Assembly: GCA_030433005.1 (NCBI GenBank)
Contig: JAUILQ010000029.1
Coordinates: forward strand, 1 to 61,322
Origin: Alphaproteobacteria bacterium
GTDB taxonomy: Bacteria; Pseudomonadota; Alphaproteobacteria; Kiloniellales; DSM-21159
Reading direction: 5' to 3'
DNA: 61,322 bases
Under the pieces are notes generated by a model, which worked only from the letters and a program-made list of their open reading frames with translations, was not told the DNA's origin and searched no databases. Position 1 is the first letter of the stretch. Every line of letters begins with the position of its first letter. The translations under genes were made by a program, and so were the position numbers. Of this stretch, positions 37,864 to 47,262 are shown one piece after another.

Positions 37864-38322
37864 TCAGCCCTTCTCGCGCATGACCCGCGCCTTCTGGCGC
37901 TGCCAGTCGCGCTGCTTCACGGACTCGCGCTTGTCGGCCTTCTTCTTGCCCTTGGCGAGGCCGAGGTCGAGCTTGGCCAGGCCGCGGTCGTTGAAGTAGA
38001 TCGACAGCGGCACCAGCGTGTAGCCGTCCTTGCGGACCTGGCCGAGCAGGCGGTCGCGCTCGCGCTTGTGCAGCAGCAGCTTGCGCGGCCGCTTGGGGTC
38101 GTGGCCGAAGCGGTTGGCCGGGGCGTACTCGGCGATGTGGGCGTTGGTCAGCCAGATCTCGCCGTCGTAGGGGCCGGCGTAGGCCTCGGCGATCGAGGCC
38201 TTGCCGGCGCGCAGCGACTTGACCTCCGAGCCCATCAGCTGCAGGCCGGCCTCGACGTGCTCCTCGATGAAGTACTCGTGGGTCGCCTTGCGGTTCTGGG
38301 CGACCAGCTTGCGCGGCGGCAT
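37864..38322 (-). CDS. smpB: SsrA-binding protein
   Basis: 152 residues, standard length. [20 protein letters not shown] near 7, [20 protein letters not shown] near 29 and [20 protein letters not shown] near 58 are SmpB signatures, and the C-terminus is a basic tail ([20 protein letters not shown]). It delivers tmRNA to stalled ribosomes. The tmRNA gene ssrA is not visible in this window. It lies 22 bases downstream of dapA on the same strand. Confidence 0.95.
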   Translation of the reverse strand: MPPRKLVAQNRKATHEYFIEEHVEAGLQLMGSEVKSLRAGKASIAEAYAGPYDGEIWLTNAHIAEYAPANRFGHDPKRPRKLLLHKRERDRLLGQVRKDGYTLVPLSIYFNDRGLAKLDLGLAKGKKKADKRESVKQRDWQRQKARVMREKG

Positions 38323-38344
38323 GGCGTGTCCTGCTCGTCCCCGC

Positions 38345-39232
38345 CTAGTTCAGCAGCCCGGCGTGGACCAGGGCGTCGCGGACCTTGGCCTCGGTCGGCT
38401 CGGCCAGCGGCACCAGCGGCAGGCGCAGCTCGTTGGCGCAGCGGCCGAGCAGCGACAGCGCATACTTCGTGGCCTGCGGGCTCGGCTCCAGGAACAGCGC
38501 GATGTGCAGCGGCATCAGGCGGTCGTTGATGCGGTGAACCGTGTCGAGGTCGCCGGCCTTCCAGGCGTCGTGCAGGTCGCCGCAAAGCTTCGGCGCGACG
38601 TTGGCGGTCACCGAGATGCAGCCGTGCCCGCCCTGGGCCAGGAACGGCACGATGGTCGCGTCCTCGCCCGACAGCTGGCAGAAGTCGGCGCCGCAGGCCG
38701 CGCGCGTGCGATAGGGGCGGACCAGGTCAGCGGTCGCGTCCTTGACCCCGACGATGCGCGGCAGCTCGGCGAGCCTGGCCATGGTCTCGACCGACATGTC
38801 GACGATCGAGCGGCCGGGGATGTTGTAGATCACGATCGGCAGGTCGCTGGCGTCGTGGATCGCCTTGAAGTGCCGGTAGAGCCCTTCCTGGTTCGGCTTG
38901 TTGTAGTAGGGGCAGACGACCAGCGCGGCGTCGGCGCCGGCCTGCTGGGCATGCTGGGTGAAGTCGATCGCCTCGGCGGTCGAGTTCGAGCCGGTGCCGG
39001 CCATGATCGGCACGCGTCCCTCGGCGGCCTCGATGCAGAGCTCGACGACCCGCTTGTGCTCGCCGTGGGTCAGGGTCGGCGACTCGCCGGTCGTGCCGAC
39101 CGGCACCAGGGCGTCGGTGCCCTCGTCGATCTGCCACTTGACGAAGTCCTGGAAGGCCTTGTCGTCGACCGCGCCGTCGCGGAACGGGGTCATCAGGGCG
39201 GTGAGCGATCCGGAATACAGCGGCCCGGCCAT
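38345..39232 (-). CDS. dapA: 4-hydroxy-tetrahydrodipicolinate synthase
   Basis: 295 residues from the ATG at 39232 with GGAGGAAG upstream; the 32-codon extension is unsupported. The TIM-barrel enzyme shows [17 protein letters not shown] near 44 with the Thr pair, [14 protein letters not shown] near 106, Tyr136 in IVIYNIPGR and the Schiff-base Lys164 in [11 protein letters not shown]. It condenses pyruvate with aspartate semialdehyde at the first step of lysine/diaminopimelate synthesis. smpB follows, the usual alphaproteobacterial pair. Confidence 0.95.
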   Translation of the reverse strand: MAGPLYSGSLTALMTPFRDGAVDDKAFQDFVKWQIDEGTDALVPVGTTGESPTLTHGEHKRVVELCIEAAEGRVPIMAGTGSNSTAEAIDFTQHAQQAGADAALVVCPYYNKPNQEGLYRHFKAIHDASDLPIVIYNIPGRSIVDMSVETMARLAELPRIVGVKDATADLVRPYRTRAACGADFCQLSGEDATIVPFLAQGGHGCISVTANVAPKLCGDLHDAWKAGDLDTVHRINDRLMPLHIALFLEPSPQATKYALSLLGRCANELRLPLVPLAEPTEAKVRDALVHAGLLN

Positions 39233-39500
39233 GGCTTCCTCCTGGCCGCCCCGCGGCGGGCGGCCGACAGCGTCAGTGGGGTTTTCCGCGGGGGCCGGAC
39301 AATAGCCCCGGCCGGGGCCGCACGGCAAGCGCGCGGCGGCGCCGGCGAGGCCTTTGCCGGCCCTCTGGGAATCTTTTGCGCCGCACTACGTTAACTGGGG
39401 TGTAAGACCCGCCGGTGATACACTCCCGAAAAGCGGTTCGAGGGGGGAAGGAACCGGCGGGGGACGGAAACGAGACACCGGCGCGCGAACGGGAGATCCG

Positions 39501-41537
39501 ATGCGACAGCTGTCTGGCGCCTGCACCCTGGCCCTCGTCCTGCTGGCCCTGCTGCTTTTCGGCGGCCCGGCCACGGCTCAGTCCGCGTCTCAGGCCTCGC
39601 TGTCGCAGCGCGACCTGCAGATCTATCGCGACGCCTTCGCGCGCGCCGAGCGCGGCCAGTGGTCGGCGGCGCTGGCGCTCTCCGCCCAAGCCAGCGATCC
39701 CCTGCCCGCCAAGGTGCTGCGCTGGGACTGGCTGCGCCGCGACCGCAGCGCCGACTTCGCGGCCCTGGTCTCCTTCCTCGACGCCAACCCCGACTGGCCC
39801 GGCGGCGACCAGCTGCAGCGCCAGGCCGAGCGCGCGATGCCGCCGGACCTGCCGGACGCGGCGGTGATCGCTTGGTTCGCCGGGCTGGAGCCGCTGACCG
39901 GCGACGGCGCGGTGCGCTACGCCGAGGCGCTGGCGCGCCAGGGCCTGGCGGTCGAGGCGACCCGGGTCGCCCGCAAGGCCTGGCGCGAGGAGACCCTGGA
40001 CAGCGGCCAGGAGGAGCGCCTGCTGCGGCTGTTCGGCGGCACGCTGACGCGCGAGGACGAGGAGGCGCGCCTGACCGCGATGCTGGTGCGCCGCGCCGAC
40101 GGCCCGGCGCTGCGCAGCGGCAAGCGGATCGGCGGGGGCCATGCCGCGCTCGCCGCCGCCACGGTCAAGCTCTACAACCGCGAGCCCGGCGTCGACGCCG
40201 CGATCGAGCGGGTCCCGGCGGCGCTGCGCGACCATCCGCGGCTGGTCTACGAGCGCGCGCGCTGGCGCATGCGCAGCGGCCTGACCGAAGGCGCCGCCGA
40301 GCTGCTCGACGGCGGCCACCCGCCGGACGCAGAACCCGACAACTGGTGGGCGCTGCGCCGCTGGGCGGCGCGCGACGCGCTCGACGCCGGCCTGGTCAGC
40401 GCCGCCTACCGCATCGCCGCCCACCACGGCACGAGCGACGGCCTGTCCTTCGCCGAGGGCGAGTTCCTGGCCGGCTGGATCGCGCTGCGCTTCCTGCGCG
40501 AGCCGGCGACCGCGATCGCCCATTTCCGGCGCCTGCACGAGGGCGTCGGCTCGCCGATCAGCCTGGCCCGCGGCGCCTTCTGGGCCGGCGAGGCCGAGCG
40601 CGCCGCCGGCGACCTGGAGGCGGCGGGCCGCTGGTACCGGGAAGCCGCGCTGCACGACACCACCTTCTACGGCCAGCTCGCCGCCCACCGCCTGGGCAGC
40701 GCGCCGCAGAGCGCCTCGGGCCCGGCCGACGAGCCGACGGCCGAGGAGCAGCGCACCTTCGAAGGCCGGGAGCTGGCGCGCGCCATCCGCCTGCTCTCCG
40801 AGATCGGCGTCGACGGGCCCCTGCCCTGGCTGTTCGCGGGCCTCAGGGTCAACGCCGTCGAGGAGAGCGACTGGCGCCTGATCGCCGGGCTCGCCCGGCA
40901 GACCGGCCACCTCGGCCAGGTCGTGCGCACCGCCAAGCTGGCGCTGCGCGACGGCCACTTCCTGCCCGACCTGCTCTACCCCGAGCCGCCGCGACCGCTC
41001 GGCCAGGACCTGGAGGCGGCGCTGGTCGCCGGCCTGATGCGCCAGGAGAGCGAGTTCAACACTCATGCCGTCAGCCACGCCGGCGCGCGCGGCCTGATGC
41101 AGCTGATGCCCGGCACGGCGCGCGAGACCGCCGGCAAGCTCGGCCTCGGGTACAGCGTCGAGCGGCTGACCGGCGACCCCGACTACAACATCCGGCTCGG
41201 CCGCTCCTACCTGTCGCGCATGCTGGCGCGCAGCGGCGGCTACGTCCCGATGGCGGTGGCCAGCTACAACGCCGGGCCGGGCAACGTCGACAAGTGGCTG
41301 CGCCGCAACGGCGACCCGCGCGACGGCTCGGTCGACCCGGTCGACTGGATCGAATCGATCCCCTTCACCGAGACCCGCAACTACGTCCAGCGGGTCATCG
41401 AGGGCGCGGTCATCTACGCTCGCCGCATGGGCCTCGGCGGCGACCCGATCGGCAGCTTCCTCTACGGCCCGCAGACCGGGATGTACGACAACCGCGCGAG
41501 CCTCGGCCAGGGCGCCGACCGGGGCACGTCGAACTGA
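39501..41537 (+). CDS. Lytic murein transglycosylase (Slt-type)
   Basis: 678 residues from the ATG at 39501 (GGGAGA upstream). A signal peptide (hydrophobic about 6-24, ending near PATAQS) is followed by a long alpha-helical superhelical region, and a C-terminal SLT domain (about 500-640). Glu516 in MRQESEFNTHAVSHAGARGL is the catalytic acid; GLMQLMPGTARETA and ASYNAGPGNVDKWLRRNGD follow. It cleaves the glycan strand of peptidoglycan to anhydromuropeptides in the periplasm. It is divergent from dapA, with 268 bases between them that hold no gene. Confidence 0.93.
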   Translation: MRQLSGACTLALVLLALLLFGGPATAQSASQASLSQRDLQIYRDAFARAERGQWSAALALSAQASDPLPAKVLRWDWLRRDRSADFAALVSFLDANPDWPGGDQLQRQAERAMPPDLPDAAVIAWFAGLEPLTGDGAVRYAEALARQGLAVEATRVARKAWREETLDSGQEERLLRLFGGTLTREDEEARLTAMLVRRADGPALRSGKRIGGGHAALAAATVKLYNREPGVDAAIERVPAALRDHPRLVYERARWRMRSGLTEGAAELLDGGHPPDAEPDNWWALRRWAARDALDAGLVSAAYRIAAHHGTSDGLSFAEGEFLAGWIALRFLREPATAIAHFRRLHEGVGSPISLARGAFWAGEAERAAGDLEAAGRWYREAALHDTTFYGQLAAHRLGSAPQSASGPADEPTAEEQRTFEGRELARAIRLLSEIGVDGPLPWLFAGLRVNAVEESDWRLIAGLARQTGHLGQVVRTAKLALRDGHFLPDLLYPEPPRPLGQDLEAALVAGLMRQESEFNTHAVSHAGARGLMQLMPGTARETAGKLGLGYSVERLTGDPDYNIRLGRSYLSRMLARSGGYVPMAVASYNAGPGNVDKWLRRNGDPRDGSVDPVDWIESIPFTETRNYVQRVIEGAVIYARRMGLGGDPIGSFLYGPQTGMYDNRASLGQGADRGTSN

Positions 41538-41556
41538 TCGCCCCGAGGGGGCGATC
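41536..41556 (+). terminator. Hairpin at the end of the transglycosylase gene
   Basis: GATCGCCCC and GGGGCGATC form a perfect 9-base stem with a 3-base loop, beginning in the stop codon. A second cluster of GCGATCGC follows. There is no T-run, so termination would be weak or factor-assisted. Confidence 0.45.
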
Positions 41557-41641
41557 GCTTCCGGGCGATCGCTCCGAGTTGATCGCGTCCGCCCGCGGCG
41601 CGGCTTGCCGGTGACGCGGCGGCGGGGGTAGCCTCGCAGTC

Positions 41642-42328
41642 ATGAGCCAGCCCGCCTTCGCCGACATCGGCGCCTGCGTCTTCGACGCCTACGGCACCCT
41701 GTTCAACGTCCATTCCGCGGCCGACCGCGAGGCCGCGGCGCTGGGCGACAAGGCCAAGGCGCTCTCCGCCTCCTGGCGCCAGAAGCAGCTCGAGTACACC
41801 TGGCTGCGCAGCCTGATGGGCCGCCACACCGACTTCTGGCAGGTCACCGGGGACGCGCTCGACTACGCCATGGACCTGCACGGCGTCGCCGACGCCGCGC
41901 TGCGCGAGCGCCTGATGCGGCTCTACCGCACGCTCGACGCCTACCCCGACGTGCGCCCCAGCCTTGAGCGCCTGCGCGCCGGCGGCGTCAAGACCGCGAT
42001 CCTGTCGAACGGCGAGCCGACGATGCTGGCCGACGCGGTCGGGCACGCCGGCATCGCCGACCTGCTCGACGACGTGCAATCCGTCGAATCGGTCGGCATC
42101 TTCAAGCCAGACGCCCGGGTCTACCAGCTCTCGGTCGAGCGGCTCGACGTCGCCGCGGAGCGCATCGCCTTCGTCTCGACCAACGCCTGGGACGCCGCCG
42201 GCGCCGGCTACTTCGGCTTCAAGGTCGCCTGGATGAACCGCTTCGGCCTGCCCGACGAGCGGCTCGGCAACCGGCCGGCGGCGGTGATGAAGGGCCTCGA
42301 CGAGCTGCCCGGCCTGCTCGGCCTCTAG
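41642..42328 (+). CDS. Haloacid dehalogenase, type II
   Basis: 228 residues of the HAD superfamily. Asp15 in ACVFDAYGTLFNVH is the nucleophile, TAILSNGEPTML near 120 is motif II, and Lys in SVGIFKPDARVYQLSVERL is motif III. FVSTNAWDAAGAGYFGFKVAW near 179 carries the acidic end site. Type II enzymes hydrolyse (S)-2-haloacids; other HAD functions remain possible. The TAG stop at 42326-42328 lies inside the left arm of the palindromic element. Without that element the frame would end in TAA at the same position. Confidence 0.9.
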   Translation: MSQPAFADIGACVFDAYGTLFNVHSAADREAAALGDKAKALSASWRQKQLEYTWLRSLMGRHTDFWQVTGDALDYAMDLHGVADAALRERLMRLYRTLDAYPDVRPSLERLRAGGVKTAILSNGEPTMLADAVGHAGIADLLDDVQSVESVGIFKPDARVYQLSVERLDVAAERIAFVSTNAWDAAGAGYFGFKVAWMNRFGLPDERLGNRPAAVMKGLDELPGLLGL

Positions 42329-42596
42329 CCCGCATCTCTCATACTGGGAGGGCTCGTCACGTGCGTCATCGGTGGACAGGCAAGGAGGAGCGCGCAGCGC
42401 GATGCGGCGCATCGGGCAAGCGCTTCGACGCGGCCTGTGCGCCGATGACGCACGCCCTCCGGGTCGCGCCTGCCGGGCACGCCCGCGGCGTCGAGGCCCT
42501 CGACCGTAGCCTCCGCTACGCGCTTCGGCCCTCTCCTGGCGGCTCGAGCCCGGCAGGCGCGATGCCGCCCCCTCCCAGTATGAGAGATGCGGGCTA
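42326..42596. mobile_element. MITE-like element: 27-base perfect terminal inverted repeats, TA-flanked
   Basis: The 27 bases at 42326-42352 and 42570-42596 are exact reverse complements. Both ends terminate in TA, the target duplicated by IS630/Tc1-mariner elements. Inside are two more long perfect inverted pairs: 42360-42372 with 42442-42454 (13 bases) and 42464-42478 with 42548-42562 (15 bases). A small open frame (42361-42597) is judged spurious. Removing the element and one TA gives CTC-TAA-G-GTG across the junction. That would restore a TAA stop for the dehalogenase and leave a GTG start for the hydrolase one base later, so this looks like a non-autonomous insertion between two coupled genes. 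Confidence 0.75.
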
Positions 42597-43480
42597 AGGT
42601 GGCCGGCGAGCAGGAGCGGCGCTTCAGCGCGCAGGACGGCGTCTCGCTGTTCTACCGGGACTGGCCCGGCCCCGCCACCGGCGGCGGCGTGCCCCTGCTC
42701 TGCCTGTCCGGGCTGTCGCGCAACTCGCGCGACTTCAGCCGCCTCGCAGAGCTGCAGAGCCGCCGGCGCCGCGTCGTCGCGCTCGACTATCGGGGGCGCG
42801 GCCGCTCCGAGTGGCCGGCCGACTGGCGCAGCTACAAGCCCCGCACCTACCTCAACGACATCGGCCACCTGCTGGCGGTCGCCGGGCTCGGCCGGGTCTG
42901 CGTGCTCGGCACCTCGCTCGGCGGCTTCCTCGCCATGGGGCTCGGCATCACCCAGCCGATCTCCCTGGCCGGTGCCATCCTGAACGACGCCGGGCCGGGC
43001 ATCGCCGGCGGCTCGATCGAGCGGGTCCTGGCGCATGTCGGCCGCGACAGTCCGCAGCCGGACCTGGAGAGCGCGACCGCACACCTCAAGGCGACCCTGG
43101 GCCGCATCGGCTTTCGCGAGGAGGCGACCTGGCGGCGCTTCGCCGAGGCGACCTACCGGCCCGGCGACGACGGCCTGTGGCACGTCGACTGGGACACCCG
43201 CATCGTCGAGCCGATGAAGCGGCGTTCCGAGCCGCTCGACCTCTGGGCGCTGTGGCGCGGCCTGTCCGAGATCCCGACCCTGGCGCTGCGCGGCGGCAAC
43301 TCGGACCTCTTGAGCGCCGAGGCCTTTCGGTCTATGGGCGAAGGACACGCTTGCCTGACCCGGCTCGAGGTCGAGGGGCTGGGGCACACGCCCAGCCTGG
43401 AGGAGCCGGAAGTCCTGGACGCCATGGAGGTCTTCCTTGCCGAGCTCGATCGCCGAGAGGGCTGCGCGCCCGCTGCCTGA
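42587..43480 (+). CDS. Alpha/beta hydrolase
   Basis: 297 residues. The fold is clear: LLCLSGLSRNSRDF near 37 (oxyanion region), VVALDYRGRGRSEWP near 63, nucleophile Ser110 in VCVLGTSLGGFLAMGL, Asp within LRGGNSDLLSAE near 242 and His in EGLGHTPSLEEPE near 262. The substrate is unknown. The ATG at 42587 lies inside the right arm of the MITE-like element; the GTG at 42599 is an in-frame alternative that would be the original start if the element is inserted. Its end overlaps the next gene by 44 bases. Confidence 0.88.
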   Translation: MRAKVAGEQERRFSAQDGVSLFYRDWPGPATGGGVPLLCLSGLSRNSRDFSRLAELQSRRRRVVALDYRGRGRSEWPADWRSYKPRTYLNDIGHLLAVAGLGRVCVLGTSLGGFLAMGLGITQPISLAGAILNDAGPGIAGGSIERVLAHVGRDSPQPDLESATAHLKATLGRIGFREEATWRRFAEATYRPGDDGLWHVDWDTRIVEPMKRRSEPLDLWALWRGLSEIPTLALRGGNSDLLSAEAFRSMGEGHACLTRLEVEGLGHTPSLEEPEVLDAMEVFLAELDRREGCAPAA

Positions 43481-44459
43481 CCACCTGCCCGGCTTCGCCG
43501 ACATCGAGGCCGCGGCGGCGCGGCTCGCCGGCCAGGCGGTCGTCACGCCGCTGCTCGAGTACCCGGAGCTCAACGAGCGGCTCGGCGGCCGCCTGCTGAT
43601 CAAGCCGGAGACGCTGCAGCGCACCGGCTCCTTCAAGTTCCGCGGCGCCTACAACCGCATCGCCTCGATCCCGGCCGAGCAGCGCGGCAAGGGCGTGCTC
43701 GCCTACTCCTCCGGCAACCACGCCCAGGGCGTCGCCGCCGCGGCACGCCTGCTCGGCCTGCCGGCGACCATCGTGATGCCGGCCGACGCGCCGGCCATCA
43801 AGGTCGCCAACACGCGGGGCTACGGCGCCACCGTGGTGTTCTACGACCGCTACGGCGAGGATCGCGAGGCGCTCGCCGCCGAGTTGCTGGAGAAGACCGG
43901 CGCGACCCTGGTGAAGCCCTACGACGACCCGCTGATCGTCGCCGGCCAGGGCACCTGCGGGCTCGAGCTGCTGCGCCAGGCCCGCGCCCTCGAGGCGACG
44001 CCCGACGCCCTGCTGGTGTGCTGCGGCGGCGGCGGCCTGACCGCCGGCATCTCCCTGGCCGCGCGCAGCCTGTCGCCGCAGACCGAGATCTACGCGGTCG
44101 AGCCGGAAGGCTTCGACGACACCGCGCGCTCGCTGGCCAGCGGCAGCCGGGAGCGCAACCGCCCCGAGGCGCGCTCGATCTGCGACGCCCTGCTGTCGCC
44201 GAGCCCGGGCGAGCTGACCTTCCAGATCAACCGGCGCCTGCTCAGCGGCGCCCTGGCGGTGAGCGACGCCGAGGCCGAGCAGGCCATGGCCTTCGCCTTC
44301 GCCCGCCTGAAGCTGGTGGTCGAGCCGGGCGGCGCGGTCGCGCTGGCCGCCGTTCTCAGCGGCAAGGTCAAGACGCGCGACCGAACGACGGCGATCGTGC
44401 TGTCCGGCGGCAACGTCGATCCGGCGACGCTGCAGGGCGCGCTGGAACGGAACGGCTGA
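43437..44459 (+). CDS. Threonine/serine dehydratase (fold-type II PLP enzyme)
   Basis: 340 residues from a TTG at 43437, preceded by GGAGG at a good distance and lying inside the end of the hydrolase gene. Lys67 in RTGSFKFRGAYNRI is the PLP lysine, SSGNHAQGVAAAARLLG near 93 binds substrate, and CCGGGGLTAGISLAA near 195 binds phosphate. The length (no C-terminal ACT-like domains) fits catabolic threonine ammonia-lyase, serine racemase or threo-3-hydroxyaspartate dehydratase; these cannot be separated here. Overlap with the hydrolase implies coupling. Confidence 0.9.
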   Translation: MPSSIAERAARPLPDHLPGFADIEAAAARLAGQAVVTPLLEYPELNERLGGRLLIKPETLQRTGSFKFRGAYNRIASIPAEQRGKGVLAYSSGNHAQGVAAAARLLGLPATIVMPADAPAIKVANTRGYGATVVFYDRYGEDREALAAELLEKTGATLVKPYDDPLIVAGQGTCGLELLRQARALEATPDALLVCCGGGGLTAGISLAARSLSPQTEIYAVEPEGFDDTARSLASGSRERNRPEARSICDALLSPSPGELTFQINRRLLSGALAVSDAEAEQAMAFAFARLKLVVEPGGAVALAAVLSGKVKTRDRTTAIVLSGGNVDPATLQGALERNG

Positions 44460-44477
44460 CGGCGCGCGGCCGCGAGC

Positions 44478-45038
44478 CTATTCGGCGGCCGAGGGGGCCG
44501 GGGCCGGGGCGCTCGCCGAGGTCGCCGCCTCGGCCGGAGCGGTGAGCGGCTTCGGCTCGGCGAGGCCGTTGGCGGTCGTCGTCTGGGCGGTCCGCTTCTG
44601 CGGCGCGTCGAGGCGCTTGCAGAAGCCGTGGATCAGCGCACCGGCCTCGACCGACAGGCTCTCGTGGATGACGTCGCCGTAGACCCGGGCGGTCTTGGTC
44701 AGGACTACCGTCTTGGCGGCGACCTCGCCCTCGACCGTGCCGCAGATCCGCAGCGACTCGGCCTCGATCGCGCCGTGCACCTCGGCGCCCTCGCCGACCG
44801 TCAGGGTCTTGCTCGAGATGTCGCCGTTGACGACGCCGTCGATCTGGACGTCGCCGATCGAGTGCAGGTTGCCTTCGATGCGCAGATCGGCGCTGACGAT
44901 CGAGGGTACGCCGGAGGGCTGCTTCTTCGCCGGGACGCCGGGCTGGACGCCGGAGGCGGCCGGCGCCGCCGAAGCCGCCGCTCCCTTGCCCGAGGACGAA
45001 GAAGCCGGAGTCTGCTGCTTCTTACCCTTTAAGAACAT
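44478..45038 (-). CDS. Bactofilin
   Basis: 186 residues. A disordered Lys/Ser/Ala-rich N-terminus (about 1-42) precedes the right-handed beta-helix DUF583 core (about 43-140): IEGNLHSIGDVQIDGVVNGDI, then KTLTVGEGAEVHGAIEAESL in register. A Pro/Ala-rich tail closes it. Bactofilins polymerise without nucleotide and organise cell-wall enzymes. The gene overlaps the end of the M23 peptidase gene by 17 bases, the widespread bactofilin/LytM-peptidase pairing, so a role in cell shape or local wall remodelling is inferred. Confidence 0.93.
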   Translation of the reverse strand: MFLKGKKQQTPASSSSGKGAAASAAPAASGVQPGVPAKKQPSGVPSIVSADLRIEGNLHSIGDVQIDGVVNGDISSKTLTVGEGAEVHGAIEAESLRICGTVEGEVAAKTVVLTKTARVYGDVIHESLSVEAGALIHGFCKRLDAPQKRTAQTTTANGLAEPKPLTAPAEAATSASAPAPAPSAAE

Positions 45039-47262
45039 GGTTTGCCGCCTTCATGAACTTGAGGGGGTCGAGGGGCTTGTCGTTGTAGAGCACCTCGTAG
45101 TGGACGTGGGCGCCGGTGCTGCGGCCGGAGTTGCCGAGCTGGCCGATCTGCTCGCGGAAGCCGACCCGCTGGCCCTTCTTGACGTCGATGCGGCGCAGGT
45201 GCGCGAAGCGCGTGACGATGCCGAAGCCGTGGTCGATCTCGATGACGCGGCCGTAGCCCGACATCCAGCCGGCGAAGGTGACCACGCCCGGCGCCGTCGC
45301 CAGGATCGGCGAGCGGTAGGCCGCGACCATGTCCAGCCCCTCGTGGGTCGACAGCCGGCCGTTGAGCGGGTCCTTGCGCTTGCCGAAGTGGCTGGAGATG
45401 CGGAAGTCGCCGGACAGCGGCGCCGACAGCGGCGTCGAGGCCAGCACCAGCTGCAGGGCCTCCCAGCGGCGGATCTTGTCGTCGAGGGCGTCGAGCGTCA
45501 CCACGGGGTGGTCGACGTGCGGGCTCTCGGGCACCTCGCTGTAGGGAATGAAGGGACCGCCCTTGCCGTCGCCCTCGACCCGGCCGCTGGCCTCGGTCAT
45601 CACCGCCTCGATGTCGAGGCCGGTCAGCTTGAGCAGCTCCTCCATGGTGTCGATCGACTGGCGCGTGCGGTCCGACAGGCGCTGGATCACGGTGGCATGC
45701 TGCTCGGCCTGGCGGGCAAGGGCCGTGCGCGCCTCGACCAGGCGGGCCTGCAGCACGTCGCGCTGCTCGGCCAGGGCCTCGGCCTTGCGGTCGGCGCCGT
45801 CGAGCGTGCGGGTCATGCCGAAGAGCTGGCCCTGCAGGTCGGTGACGCGGCCGCGCGCGCCCTCGAGCTCGCCCGTCAGGGCCGCGACCCGGCGCCGCCG
45901 CTGCTCGCGCTCGTCGGTCAGGGCGGCGATCTGCGCCTCCGAGAGCTCCAGGCGATTGCCCAGGTCGACGATGCGGTCGGCCAACGTCCCGGCATGCGCC
46001 TTGCTGTCGCGCAGCGCGCGGGCGAGCTGGGCGCGACCGGTCTCGAGCTCGGCGCGGCGGCTCTCGAGTTCCTCGATGCGCGCCTCGGCCGTCCTCAGCC
46101 CGCGCGCCTCGGCGTCGAGGCGCACCGCCAGGGCGTCGCGCTCGACCCTGGCCTGCTCCAGGTCGTCCTGCGACACGGCCAGCTCGGCCTGCAGCGCATC
46201 GCGCGCCGAGGCGACCTCGTCGATCCGCTGCCGGGCCTCGGCCAGCGTGCCCTCCAGTTCTGCGACCTCGCCCGAGAGCGAGGCCGTCGTGCCGCGCTCC
46301 GCCTCGAGAGCCTCGGCCAGGCCGTCGCGCTCCTCGGCCAGGGCCGCTCTGGCGGCGGCCAGCTCGGCGTGGCGGCTCTTCCAGTCGGCCAGTTCGTCGT
46401 CGAGAGCGCTCAGGCGCGCGGTCAGCTCGAGCTTCTCCCGGCTCTCGCCAGCCAGGCGGCTCGCCAGCAGGTCGCGCTCCTCGGCGAGCGCCGCGCGGGC
46501 GAGGCCCAGCGCCTCGTGGCGGCTCTTCCAGTCGTCGAGCTCGGCCTCGAGGTCGACGACCCGGGCCGCCAGGTCGGACTTCTCGCTGCGCTCGTGCGCG
46601 AGCTCGACTTCGGTCTTGCTGAGCAGGCGGCCGAGTCGGTTGTGCGCGGCCTCGACCTCGTCCCGCTCGATCTTGGTCGCGGTCAGGGCCGACTGCAGGC
46701 TGTGGATGCTGTCCTTCAGCGAGCCGTTGCGCCGGGCGACGTCGCTGAGGTCGGCCTCGAGCGCCTCGAGCTGGCTGCGCAGCTCGTCCTGCGCGACGAC
46801 CATGCGGGCGCGCAGCTCGGCCGCCTTGTCGGCCTGCTCGGCCCGGTCCTCGGGCGCCTTGGACAGCGCCTCGCTGTCGAGCTGCGCGAGCATCCGCCGC
46901 TGGGTCTCCTCGAGATCCTGGGTGATCGAGGCGAAGTGGCGCTGGTAGCGGTCGACCTCGGCGAGCAGGTCGCCGTAGGCCGCCTGCGAGCGCTGGATCT
47001 CCAGGTCGCGGGCCGCCAGCTCGTCGCGCTGCTCGAGGAACCCCACGGAGGAGTAGACGGCCCAGCCGAAGCCGAGCGCCAGGCTCAACGCTGTGGCCTT
47101 CTGCAGCCCGGGGCTGAGGCGGATGCAGCGCACGCGGTCGCTGCTGCGCAACAGCAGCTCGCGGCGGGCAAAGGTGCGGTCGGTCCAGCGCTTCAGTCCA
47201 GCCAGGAATCGCGAGGTGCCTGCGCTGCTCTCGCCAAGGCGTGCCGGATCGGCCTTCGTCAC
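45022..47262 (-). CDS. M23-family peptidase with long coiled coil
   Basis: 746 residues from a GTG at 47262 with GGAGGAGAGAAGG upstream. One membrane helix (about 53-73; LSLALGFGWAVYSSVGFL) anchors a very long coiled coil (about 80-560) with internal near-repeats such as LDDWKSRHEALGLARAALAE and LADWKSRHAELAAARAALAE. The C-terminal LytM domain (about 630-740) retains zinc ligands: HFGKRKDPLNG with STHEGLDMVA, and GAHVHYEVLYN. It should cut peptidoglycan cross-links in the periplasm, held in place with the cytoplasmic bactofilin encoded next. The metal ligands appear intact, so it is a likely active enzyme. Confidence 0.92.
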   Translation of the reverse strand: MTKADPARLGESSAGTSRFLAGLKRWTDRTFARRELLLRSSDRVRCIRLSPGLQKATALSLALGFGWAVYSSVGFLEQRDELAARDLEIQRSQAAYGDLLAEVDRYQRHFASITQDLEETQRRMLAQLDSEALSKAPEDRAEQADKAAELRARMVVAQDELRSQLEALEADLSDVARRNGSLKDSIHSLQSALTATKIERDEVEAAHNRLGRLLSKTEVELAHERSEKSDLAARVVDLEAELDDWKSRHEALGLARAALAEERDLLASRLAGESREKLELTARLSALDDELADWKSRHAELAAARAALAEERDGLAEALEAERGTTASLSGEVAELEGTLAEARQRIDEVASARDALQAELAVSQDDLEQARVERDALAVRLDAEARGLRTAEARIEELESRRAELETGRAQLARALRDSKAHAGTLADRIVDLGNRLELSEAQIAALTDEREQRRRRVAALTGELEGARGRVTDLQGQLFGMTRTLDGADRKAEALAEQRDVLQARLVEARTALARQAEQHATVIQRLSDRTRQSIDTMEELLKLTGLDIEAVMTEASGRVEGDGKGGPFIPYSEVPESPHVDHPVVTLDALDDKIRRWEALQLVLASTPLSAPLSGDFRISSHFGKRKDPLNGRLSTHEGLDMVAAYRSPILATAPGVVTFAGWMSGYGRVIEIDHGFGIVTRFAHLRRIDVKKGQRVGFREQIGQLGNSGRSTGAHVHYEVLYNDKPLDPLKFMKAANHVLKG

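Noticed and set aside
41550..41575. Two GCGATCGC octamers resembling the cyanobacterial HIP1 repeat
   Set aside because: Only two local copies in a hairpin-rich intergenic region; such octamers arise readily in GC-rich DNA.
42361..42597. A 78-codon open frame inside the palindromic element
   Set aside because: It spans the inverted repeats and is made of their translations. No ribosome binding site and no protein-like composition.
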